Shown here one piece after another: positions 22,450-32,752 of a DNA stretch of 64,000 nucleotides. The stretch lies in contig NC_091665.1 in NCBI RefSeq assembly GCF_042453785.1, positions 18,567,501-18,631,500 on the forward strand. Reading direction: 5' to 3'. Position numbers and translations under genes: made by a program. Every line of letters starts with the position of its first letter. Position 1 is the first letter of the stretch. Under the pieces are notes generated by a model. The model was not told where the DNA came from and did not search any database. It saw only the letters and a list, made by a program, of their open reading frames with translations. Source of the stretch: Malus domestica. Taxonomy: Eukaryota > Streptophyta > Magnoliopsida > Rosales > Rosaceae.

Positions 22450-22618
22450 ATCTCCTAAGGACAGCATAGCACAAAATAAATTAGCATCCACAGTATAGGG
22501 GGGATTCGTATTGGCAGTAAGCCCAGCAAATAAACATGTCCCACAAAGTCAACTGAAGTCAATTATCTCGTTGAAATCTTTGGAAGATCGATTTCAGAGC
22601 TCAGTTTACCCAATTGGA

Positions 22619-25600
22619 TCATCCTCCTCGCATATGTGCACCTAATTCACCAAACTGGTCATCGGCTTCTACAGTATCCTCAGAAAGGCGCACTGCGTCC
22701 AGCTTCTGTTTCAAGACTTCTATGGCATTGAGAAGTAACTGAGCAGCTTTAATCGCACCGGTAGATTCCACTGTGAATATAAAGCTATCTTCCCTTGCAC
22801 TGATATCCACAAGCCCAGACTTCCCCATAGCTTCTGCTTTCTTGATCACTTCATCATCATAGGTGTATGCTTCAGGATCAACTACCACGACCTTTCAAAA
22901 GTTCAAAGTTCAAAAAGAAAAAAGAATTTTAGAAAGGCCACAAGTTAGCTGATGATACGTAATTGAAGCACTGATAATACAATGGCATCAGGCAAACTTT
23001 CATCGACTACTATTTGTTTTTGTTCATTTTATTGGAAATGCATAATTAAGCCTGAGAAAGTTTGTACGGCCATAATACAACTCAAATGAATTAACCAATG
23101 CAGCTGGAATCCAAATCTACAAACATCATCCTTCCATTATATTTGTACCCAGCCATCTGGATATACATAAAAATGTTTCAAACTCACACCAAATAATTGG
23201 GCAGGAGCATCAACCAGTTAAATTCGACCTCAACCATAAAATGCACCAAAAATTAAACTGAATCATTCTAAAGATTAAACTGAATCATTCTATGCTAAGT
23301 AGTCAAGAACTATCAGTTTGAGATCAAGTGCCCCATTATGTGATGTTGGTTTCATGCTAAAATTCTGTTTCATGACATAATTTCAATATGGCTCCATTCA
23401 AGATGATATATCCCAAATAAAACAGCCTTATCCTCTCCGCTCTCTGATTCCAGCTACACTTTGTATAAACCCACAAAACCTATGATGCAGGATAGAGTTG
23501 GGCAGCGGAAATTCGATAGTTTAGCGGATGCAAAAACAAAGAAAACTTAAATTAAACAACAATCAAGGATAACTGGAGTTGCTCCAGGGGCATCACACCC
23601 GTTCTTGGCCTCTCACCAAGAATTTTGGCATCTCACCAAAATAATCCCATCATAGGATAAGAATTCCAATTTCTGGAAAACAAAACTTTTGCATTCATAA
23701 ACTCTTCATTCCTTGATGTGAATTACCAAGGGGGTTTTTATAAAGGTTTAAACCAAAAGGAAATAAAAATTATACCTATTGTAGGAAATAAATCTTAAAC
23801 AAACTGAAAAGAATCATAATCCTCATAAAAGTAGGAAATCAAACGGCTAAAACCCTAGATATTAAAATACTAAAACCCTAGAGAATAAAAGACTAAAACA
23901 CCCAATTTAGGGAAAGCCTTCACTTTCGTTCCACATTAACCTAGCAACATGAACTAGAACTTCAAAACTAGGAGGGTTCCTCAAATCCAATAACCACCAG
24001 TATCTTCATCCAAGAAATCACACGTTTCTGGAAACAGAATATTCGAGTTCCTGGAAGCTAACATTTTAAAGGCAACCTACTACTCATCCCATGATGTAAC
24101 AACTGACCCGGAATGTCTGCAACCTACTTTAAGCAAAAAAGACTGCAGATGGGCTCATCCTTTGAGCAATCTCCTCGTCTCATGAGTTAAACAGCAACAA
24201 TATGACATGGAATAACAGATTTCAGCAAATAAACAGTTGATAGCCTGTAATTACTTAGTTAAATATCAAATCCAAATGGTACAAAAGTGAACTAGATTAC
24301 TCCTGAGAAAGGAAAAAAATGCTATAAAACGGAGTACTATAAGAAGACATACCAATTAAAAACAGGGTCCAGACCACTGAGAAAAAGAACATAGTGGCTC
24401 TATTGAAGAATTGTTAGTACAAATACAACAATTCAATCTTATGGAAACTCTCTACCCTCAAGTTAATTGCTTAAATATTGTTAAACCCTGCTAAATACAA
24501 TTGAATAATTGTCCATCATGTCCTTCTATCTATCCTGATATATATTTCTTCAGGGGAAAACAAAACATAACTTCTTAAGCTCCCTTGATTACACCTCATA
24601 GAGGTTCCCCATCATTTCAATGCAGTACAGCCTATTGAATGATTTTGTTAAATTTAACAGGATATCACGTTTGGTTTCATAAGGTAAAACAGCCAGTCAT
24701 ACATATTATAGGTGACCTGTGACTCATCAAGAGCAAACAATTCGCATTTAGCGCCAGATAATGCACTTACAAAAATAAAAAACCATATATTAAAATTCTG
24801 CTCCCATCTTCCATTTCGCTTAAAAAGCACCAAAATTTCTCTGACTACTTAAGTAATACTTCATTATATGTATACTTATAAATAGCACAGCTGGGACAAC
24901 AAAGAAGCAACTAAATGATGCTTATAAAATAAAAACTACCAATTCGACGAATCAGATAACCAGCAGCATCCCAAATGCTTTAAACCAACAGTCACAAACT
25001 CTAACATGCACTGAAACTATCATGTCCATAAAAAAGAATCACGGATGTTAGAATAGCAACCAACCTTGTCGGTTTTAGGATCAATGTCAAAGACTTTGGT
25101 AGGACTACTATCAACCCAAGCCTTCTTCTCCTCCAGAGTCAAAGTATCCATCAGCTCCTCATTGATTCGAATGTCGGGTTCATACATGAAAGTGACAGTG
25201 GCTGCCGGTGACCACTTAGCATGATCTTTGCCAATCCCCTTTCTGGCAATGGCCCTCAGCCTCAGTTCCTGCCCCCTTCGCAACTTCACAATGATAATTC
25301 CCCTAAAATCGCAAAAGCAAAGCAGCCCAATTTCAGATGCACTCAAAAATCAACACACAAATTTCAATTCATTCCAAACAATAACAAGTTTGCGAAACCC
25401 AAAAATTGAAAGAGAGAGGGGATGTGCATACTTTTGTTCGGAGGATTCCAAGCCGGCGGAATCAGAGAAATCAACGGGGACGACGGTGTGGTCGGAGCTG
25501 AGGAGGTCCTTGCTGGTGACATCTAGGGTTTGGTCGGAGTGGCACTTGGCGCGGAGATGGAACTCGACGGAGCAGAACTCGCACTGGCCGTCGCCGTCGC

Positions 25601-25877
25601 AGGCGTCGCAGTCACGTGAGAAGCGCATGCTCATGGCGCGGTCGGAGGTGAGGGGGATGAGGCCAAGCCGGTGGGCGATGAACTCGTCGTTGAGGACGGA
25701 GGAGTTAATCTCGATCTCGACGAGGTCGATGGCGACGGTGGGGACCTCGGCAATCATGACGCGGCGAAGCGCGTTGGCGACGCTGGCGTCAGTGTCGCGG
25801 AGCTCAAACTTCACGTAGTCGTCACGCATTTCGCGGATTTTGACGCGCGGGAGCCTTTGGTACGATTTGCCTTCCAT
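22619..25877 (-). CDS. RNA polymerase II subunit 3 (RPB3-like)
   Basis: Three exons: 25432-25877, 25065-25302 and 22619-22891. All have GT..AG borders and join in phase to 318 codons plus TGA, close to the 319 of Arabidopsis NRPB3. The protein is the alpha-like subunit that pairs with RPB11 to seed polymerase assembly in the nucleus; plants share it with Pol IV/V. Visible are [19 protein letters not shown] (alpha-type dimer motif, residues 35-53), the zinc loop [13 protein letters not shown] (89-101), [20 protein letters not shown] (exon 2) and the end [13 protein letters not shown]. The start at 25877 was preferred to 25883 because MEGKSYQR aligns with the family N-terminus. Intron 2 is 2.2 kb. 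A GA-rich leader lies at 25895-25945. Confidence 0.96.
22892..25064 (-). other. Large second intron of NRPB3
   Basis: A 2.17-kb AT-rich intron with consensus borders. The stretch about 23490-23960, with GGGCAGCGGAAATTCG and repeated CTCACCAA and AAAACCCTAG units, looks less like unique intron and may be a remnant of an LTR or other insertion. No coding potential is seen. Confidence 0.6.
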
Positions 25878-25883
25878 TCTCAC

Positions 25884-27148
25884 TCGTCAGACTGTCCGAG
25901 GGAGAGAGAGAAGAGAGAGAGAAGAGAGAGGGGTTTTGGTGCAGAAGACGGAATGAGCGTGGAGGGTTTTGGAAATTTATATGTGGATATTTCGGAAAAT
26001 TTGAAACAAAATAGTCAAAATTTTGGTTATCACGATTCACACCCCCAATATCAATTGTGTTCTTTAGTATATTGCATAATTACCTTAACAATAAAATTAA
26101 AATTTATTAATTAATTTGTGATTAAACCCTACCATCACTCTTGCTTATTCTAAGTTCATTCCGGTTAAAATTCTAATAGTTCTTATATAAAAAAAAAACA
26201 AGTCTTTTTATATGGACAGTGATTTTAAAATTTTAAATCTTCCAACTAAAGTATGAGTCGATTTATTGTAAAGAGAAGTAAAGAACTTGTGAAAAGGAGG
26301 TCAAAGGTCCGAAATAACCCATAGCACAAGTCATGTGAGGCATGCGGTTTTTGTTCAAGGTTATTTTGGGCATTTCAACATTGCATTACTACGTTAAGTT
26401 CATGGTTAATTTGTCATATCGTCCTAACTCCATTAAGTTCTCCCTAAAAACCATAGAATTTGAAGGAAGTTAGTTGAAAATGTTGTGAACTTTAAGTAAT
26501 ATTTACTCATAATTAGTGTTTTAATTTTGAACATGATTAGGCGATGGACTAAAAATTTTGTTATGATACCAATGAAACGAAAGAGATGACCATGATTGAC
26601 CAAATTTTTTATATGGACATGATTAACCATGTTGAATAACCAAAGCTTGCAATCAGCCACCAGTCCATGTTAGGGAGTTTAATGTACTTTTATTAGTAAT
26701 TGACTATAAGCTTTTCAAACCAACACGACATGTTTTTTAACTAGCCAAACTTTAGGGATTTGTCCTAAAGAGAAGTAAACAACTAGTGAAAAGGAGGTCA
26801 AAAGTCCAAAATAACCAGATCACAAGTCATGTGTGAGGCACATGACTTATTTTGGATAAAAAACTTAACGGTGTTGGATTGAGATGGCAAATTAATGTTT
26901 TCGAAAAATTGATATGACAAATTGTTTAAAACTTTAATTCATTTGACAAATTGAAGTGTTCCTAGACTAGATCAAATGAATTTTTATTAATACAATTGAC
27001 AAACAGTTGGAAGAGTTTGCCATTTATTACTCCGAATTAAATTCAAATTGACACATTCCATTGGAGTGCCTTTCTCTGAATCTTCAAGTATAAGCAATTG
27101 TTATTTGTCCCATGAACTTTATTTCCATGAGACAGACAAAATGATTGT
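25884..27148. other. Intergenic stretch with a direct repeat pair
   Basis: No gene is supported. An 85-bp-scale repeat (AAAGAGAAGTAAAGAACT...GAAAAGGAGGTCAAAGGTCC...CACAAGTCATGTG) occurs at about 26268-26355 and again at about 26764-26853, in the same orientation and about 495 bp apart. Confidence 0.6.
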
Positions 27149-29185
27149 CTATCTCTTGCACACAACTCCTCGACCATCCATCCCGCTTGCACAGCTCATG
27201 CTTGGCAACTCCAAATCCTCCAAAGAATTAGCTTCGCTTTCAGAGCCAACATTGCCACCACTAAACCTTGCAGCGGCACAATCAGTGGTTAGAAGGCTTG
27301 AAGTTTCAAACTCCTTGTCCCCTCCCATCAGAGGCATGCTCGCGCCGATATTGACCCGGCTGATGTAGTCAGGCCTATATGTTTGTCCCAACACACCACT
27401 CACTTGGTCGCTCAAAGAGAAGAACTTAAACCCAAGATCAAGATGTGCAAATGTATCATCTTTGGTAATTCCATAGTTGTGAACCCTTGAGTCTTGTTCA
27501 GTTATAGGCACAACCTTGGCTGTGATCCTGAAGCTTCCTTCAACTTCAACCATTACATTGTTGGTCCCACTCACCCTTCCAAGGGACACAGTCGGAACAC
27601 TTGTGGATTGCCACCTGGCACCTTCGGATTCGGGAAGGGTGATGGGCACGCCATCAAAGGAGAGGGCAAGGCGGTCAGTGGCATCGTCCCATATAGCGGT
27701 CTTTTGGGCACCGATGAAGAGTTGGTGTTTGCCAAAAAGAATGGCAATGGAATGGACCCAAGTGAAGTCCCTCTTCATGTTGTGGTTGCGCCTGCCAATG
27801 AAGTGAGCGTTGATGTGGAGGTTGGAGTCGGACAAGAGGCAGAAATCATGGTCTTTCTTGCCGTGGAAGTAAAAGGTGATGCCATCTCCACCTATAAAAC
27901 GGGGGTCTTGGCATACTGCTCCTGGCTGATCACATTCTGCACCATTTGAAAAACGAGAAAGGAAAGTATTTTCAGAACTATATTAAAATTTGTTTCTGGC
28001 TACGTAGTTGATCATGCAAAATAAGAAGTGTTATTTTGAAAGCTTAGTGACCACATTAGATGACCATAATACGCGACAGTGGTTACATAACTACAATAAA
28101 TAATCATGTGTGTCCATATATTAACAAATGATCGATGTAAAGTGGACTGCAGTTGTCACATAATTTGATGAGCTTTAATTTAGTCGAAAAATGTTCTCTA
28201 CTAGCAATGTGCAGATAAGTGTGAGAGGAGACTTACTGCAGACTGGCTTGCAAGTGACACAGTCAACCTCACATCCACCAGAGCAAGCCGTAGGGCATAC
28301 ATGTTGAATGTTGTAACATTGAGGGTAGTTCTTGTTCTTGCACTTGGCCTTCTTTGGTGAAGTAGGAGTTGATGGAGGAGGAGAAGAGGATGTAGATGGA
28401 GACGGCGTTGGGGGTGAAGGAGAGGAAGGAGGATTAGATGATGGTGGTGAAGGAGGTGACGGCGAAGATGGGGAAGGGGTAGGAGGAGGGTAATTTGGTG
28501 TCGCTTGTCGTGGTGAAGGTGAAGGAGGTGTTGCTTGAGGTGTTGGAGCGGTGGATGGAGGTGTGGGAGTTGTAGTTGGTGGTGTAGGAGTTGTAGTTGG
28601 GGGTGTTGGGGTTGTTGGAGTAGGAGGAGATAGTGGTCGAGTTGGGTTAGTTTTTGGTGGAGGAGGCGAATATGTTGGTGGTGTGGGAGTTTTAGTTGGT
28701 GGTGTAGGAGTTGTAGTTGGGGGTGTTGGGGTTGATGGAGTAGGAGGAGAAACTGGTGGAGTTGGGTTAGTTTTTAGTGGAGGAGGCGAATAATATGTTG
28801 GTGGTGTGGGAGTTATAGTTGGGGTAGTTGGAGGAGATAACGGTGGAGTTGGGCTAGTTGTCGGAGGAGGAGGCGAATAATATGTTGGTGGTGTGGGAGT
28901 TTTAGTTGGAGGTGTAGGTGAAGGTGTGGGAGGGGTGGGAGAGGCTGGTGGAGGGCTTGAGCCCCCAGAACAGATGGGCTTACAAGAGACACACTCCACT
29001 GTGCATTGATTTGGGCAAAACTTGGGGCATACATGCACCAAATTGTAACAATGCTTATACTTTTTTATCAAACACCTTGCATTGCTTGGATTCTTGGCAA
29101 TTCCTGGAGGGGTTTTCGCCTCTACCACTGCCGTAATCATCAGCAGGAGAATCGGAACAAGAACTTGCATTTTGTAGTGAGCCAT
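27149..29185 (-). CDS. Secreted proline-rich root-cap-domain protein
   Basis: Two exons, 28237-29185 and 27149-27936, with a perfect GTAAGT donor, join in phase to 578 codons plus stop. A signal peptide is predicted at residues 1-23 ([16 protein letters not shown]). Then comes a Cys module (residues 38-72, [11 protein letters not shown]...CVSCKPIC), a Pro/Thr/Ser-rich tract of about 200 residues (SPPPP, TPTPPT repeats) and a second copy of the Cys module (282-316). The C-terminal domain has [32 protein letters not shown] and [10 protein letters not shown], matching the plant root-cap/LEA-related family (PF06830). The protein is likely extracellular or in the wall; its biochemical role is unknown in the family. 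A TATA box lies about 83 bp upstream of the ATG. Confidence 0.9.
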
Positions 29186-29267
29186 ATTGAAGCAAAACCC
29201 TGGAATTTGTTTCGAATATTCGAGGGCTTTGGTGCGTTTGAGTGAGAAACCCCGTGCCTCAAGGCCC

Positions 29268-29275
29268 TATTTATA
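29268..29275 (-). promoter_or_regulatory. TATA box of the root-cap-domain gene
   Basis: The minus strand reads CTATAAATAGGGCC, 83-90 bp upstream of the ATG at 29185, a normal distance for a plant core promoter. Confidence 0.7.
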
Positions 29276-31360
29276 GGAACAAGAGGACCTTATGCTGTTG
29301 CCTAATCTTTCGGATCATAGACTTTTGGTGTAGTCAATGTTCATTGACAAGGCACTTTCACATGGCATCTTAAAAGGTCAAATCCTATTGACTTCAATTC
29401 AATAACATGTTTATAATCCTTTTCTGTTGCTTTGCAACTGTAAATGGCATCAAATCTTTTTATTTAAAACAACGATCTATATTTAAAATGGTATTGAACT
29501 CGATATTCACGAGATTTAAACCAGAAAACTAAACAAGAAGAATACTTATAGACCGTAGTACTAAATAACTAAAACTTGGATATGAAGGAAAGAGGTAACA
29601 CTTCAAAAAAATATGCAATCCATATAAGGATTGCAGAAATTTAGGGAGAGAGGCACTTGGATGTTCATCTGTAAAGCTATCCATTAACCTTTACAACTAT
29701 GCATTTGTGGTTTATGAGCATCTGCATTGCCAGGTTCAGTATTCACTTCTATTTTAAGCAATTAGATGACCGACCCATGCACAATAATTCAGCGTTGAGT
29801 AATAATATGATGGTTTTTAAGTTAAGGAAATTTCAAAGTTATATATTAGGAAAAGAAATTAAACTAGGAAGTTTTAACGAAAAACCCTCGGTACTGTTCA
29901 CTTTAACGAAAAATTTACATTTTTACACTAAAAAGTCAAACCTGGTACTATTCACTTTGCCCTTTATTTTGTCTTTATCGTTAAAATTCAAAGTTTTCAA
30001 GCCCTTTTCATTAGTTTTCCTATGAAACTAATGGACATTAATTACTTTGTGAAATGTTAATTACTTTGACAAATGTGTTCAAACTTCAAATACATGCATG
30101 CATACATACATACTGCATACACGCTTTTAGTTGTACAGGTACTGCTTAGAAAACTGTAATAGTGAAACTGAGAGGCTAGAAGAATTGCAGGCAGTGGTTG
30201 AATAGTTTTATGTACTCATCAACAACAAAGAAACAAAAATATATACAAATACATCAATCCAATCATGCATTCTTCTTCTACGGCATAGTAAACGTGATCC
30301 CCCTAAAAAGTGGGATTTGACCTAACTAATATAAGAAAGTAAATATTTTACAGTAATGATAATATATTACAAGGATTCTACAATATATTACAAGGATATT
30401 TCTTAATTGTACTCCCTGCCTGCTTTTGTCTTTTTATTCATCATTAAATATTTATTTAATTTTGTGGCTAGAAACAAGATAGAGAGTGCAAGAGGATAAA
30501 AAGAGAGATTGAAAATCATTTCTGTTATACATGAGAGAGCCATGCATATATTATGTATTTCCTGAAGGTTCTTTAATTTGCATACAAATAATACCTAAAC
30601 ATGTGTATGTATGTACGTGTGCGCGTTTATCAAATATCATCGATCTACTTATTCGTATGTAATTTGTTTCATGCGCTAACAATTTGATCCTTACATATCC
30701 ATCATCCTTTTAAAAAGAACCAGTTTTCAGCAGTACAAAATAGTTAACATCCGCTCCTTATTCCTCTTGATGCCATATACTAGGGGCAAGGCATCTCTAT
30801 ATACTAACAACAAGACTAAGGGGAATTGATATTGCATAACATGTTCCATTTCTTTATTCCCTTTAACACCAAGTTTCTATAAGCAGATATATACATCATG
30901 ATTTAAATATTTTAAAAGGAAAAATGTAGCCCTGGTGCATTAATTAGCTGAAACATATTTTGTGATTAATCTGGGAGCTTGGTTGATAACCACTTCATTT
31001 TTAGTTCTTACTTTTGATTGTGTCTTGATATAGATATGAGGAATGTACATGGAGAAATTTAATAGAAGAGAACGTAGAAAAAAGAATCGAGAAACGAAGA
31101 CCTCCATTTTGATTTTCATTTTGTGTGATCTTCCATGTTTATGTGTTTTACTTCCTTCCCACCACCGTTCTTGCACCTTTGCTCATCCCTTTTTTCTCCA
31201 TTGTATATCTTGTCTATTTCTACTAAAATTCTAGAAACTAAAAACGAAATATATGGTTATTATTTGAACCCTTAGATGTTGAGATTGGCGATAAACTATA
31301 GTAAGAAAATTGCCGATATCTTAGCTTAAAGTAAGCTATGGATGTAGTGCATTAGCAGCC
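29276..31360. other. Intergenic, includes one MITE
   Basis: No gene is supported. A MITE lies at 29867-30020. A duplicated TATATTACAAGGAT motif lies at 30364-30396. The short frames at 29699-30025 and 30940-31234 show no domain. Confidence 0.5.
29867..30020 (+). mobile_element. Short MITE, GTTTTAACGAAAA family, copy 2
   Basis: It begins GGAAGTTTTAACGAAAAACC and ends CTTTTCATTAGTTTTCC. It is the best preserved of the three copies (see 5802 and 50716), about 154 bp. It is non-coding and the target duplication is unclear. Confidence 0.7.
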
Positions 31361-31369
31361 AAGTATATT

Positions 31370-31644
31370 GGTACTGTTTGGTACGTGGGACGGGACAGGA
31401 CGGAACGGGACGAGCCGTTCCGTCTCACGTTTGGTGCGCCTAAAAACTGTGGAACGGATTGTCTCATGGGACGAAATTTGGCTGATTTTTCGTTCCACCT
31501 CTTCCCCCTGGAACGATCCGTTCCACATCCGTGGAACACAAATTTATAACATTTTATGACAAAATTTCTCCTTATCTTTTTCAATATTTTCATCATCTGT
31601 TCCATCCTGTTCCGTTCCGTCCCGTCTGCGTACCAAACGGTACC
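31370..31644. mobile_element. MITE with GGTACYGTTTGGTACG ends
   Basis: The left end GGTACTGTTTGGTACGTGGG and right end CGTACCAAACGGTACC are inverted repeats over about 30 bp and extend into GGAACGGGACG-type tandem words. It is non-coding, about 275 bp. No convincing target duplication was found, so the superfamily is open. It lies immediately 3' of the cyclase pseudogene. Confidence 0.65.
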
Positions 31645-31819
31645 ATACTTACAAGGATAAACATATCATTTGATGAGGATGCGTCTTGTTGGTGCTCCGT
31701 CAGCACCAAGCAACCTTGGAGGTAAGCAGTGCACAAAGTAGTTTTCCGGTTGGATGCCATCGAGCTTTAGGCCTTGGACATGAATGATTTCCTGAATAAT
31801 ATATTCCAGCATTTTAATT

Positions 31820-32255
31820 TGAGTAAATTGTAGCAATTGTCCCTCAACTTTAATCAAATTAGAGCAATGGTCCCTCTACTCATCAAAATGTGTAGTTATG
31901 GTCAGTTTGTCAACTTTGTTAGAATTTTGTCAAAATAAGTTATGTTGAAAGGATCAGTGCTACAATTGGGGTCCCTCAACTCATCAAAACGTATGACTAT
32001 GGTCATTTTCGTCAACTTCGTCAGAATTTTGTCAAAATAAGTTATGTTGGAATGACCATTGCTACAATTGGGTTAAAGTTGATAGACCATTTCTCTAGTT
32101 GGATTAAAGTTGAGAGACCAATGATAATGAATTTTTAGTTGAGAGACCATAGTTGTATGTTTTGATGAGTTGAGGGACCAATGATTATGAATTTTTAGTT
32201 GATGAACCATTACTTCAATTGATTTAAAATTAAGAGATCATTGCTACAATTTTCT
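31820..32255. mobile_element. MITE with long inverted ends in pseudogene intron
   Basis: The ends AAATTGTAGCAATTGTCCCTC and the reverse complement of GAGATCATTGCTACAATTTT pair over about 35 bp. The interior has repeated GTCCCTCAACTCATCAAAA and GTCAAAATAAGTTATGTTG units. A 9-bp ATTTTAATT lies on both sides (31811-31819 and 32256-32264), which would fit a Mutator-type element, although the motif is simple. Confidence 0.6.
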
Positions 32256-32399
32256 ATTTTAATTATAATTTGGAAGGTTGGTACTAAGTACTATCCAACG
32301 CATTCAGATTTTTTTATGAAGATATATCAAATCAAAATTATCACATACCCTGCCTTTGAGAAAAGCAACGTGCTGAGCTGGAATAGCTTTCGTCATAAG

Positions 32400-32500
32400 C
32401 AAGGAAGAAAATATCGGTGATATAATCGGTAGTCTGAAAACACGGAAATATCGATGGAAATATCGGTAAAATATCGATATCGATAAAAATTACATGGAAA
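32400..32500. promoter_or_regulatory. hAT left subterminal ATATCG cluster
   Basis: AATATCGG, AATATCGATGG, AATATCGGT and AATATCGATATCGAT occur within 100 bp of the transposon end. Clusters of short motifs near hAT ends are the usual transposase-binding zones (family knowledge). Binding here is inferred. Confidence 0.55.
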
Positions 32501-32752
32501 CCACGGAAATTGTAAGAAAAACTTGGAAATTTGTATTGAAACTTTGTAGGATGTTTATTTAGTCAATTATCTATTAGTTTATCACAAAAAATTGGAAGGA
32601 AATGCATTGCATGATGGATTTAACATTATCAAGTTGATTATATAGCGATCTGACAAACATTATGAGTGTAGAAAATATGTAGTAATTAATGAAAGAAGTC
32701 TAAACACACCATAATCATTTATATATAATGAATTAGTACAATATTTTACACT

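Noticed and set aside
25228..26114. Long plus-strand frames of 147-196 codons
   Set aside because: Antisense shadows of NRPB3 exons 1 and 2; the minus strand gives the conserved protein with correct splice phases.
27494..27949. Plus-strand frame of 151 codons
   Set aside because: Antisense of exon 2 of the root-cap-domain gene.
28551..28793. Gly/Val-rich plus-strand frame
   Set aside because: Antisense of the proline-rich tract of the root-cap-domain gene.
28918..29245. Plus-strand frames near the start of the root-cap gene
   Set aside because: Antisense of the signal-peptide and first Cys-module region.
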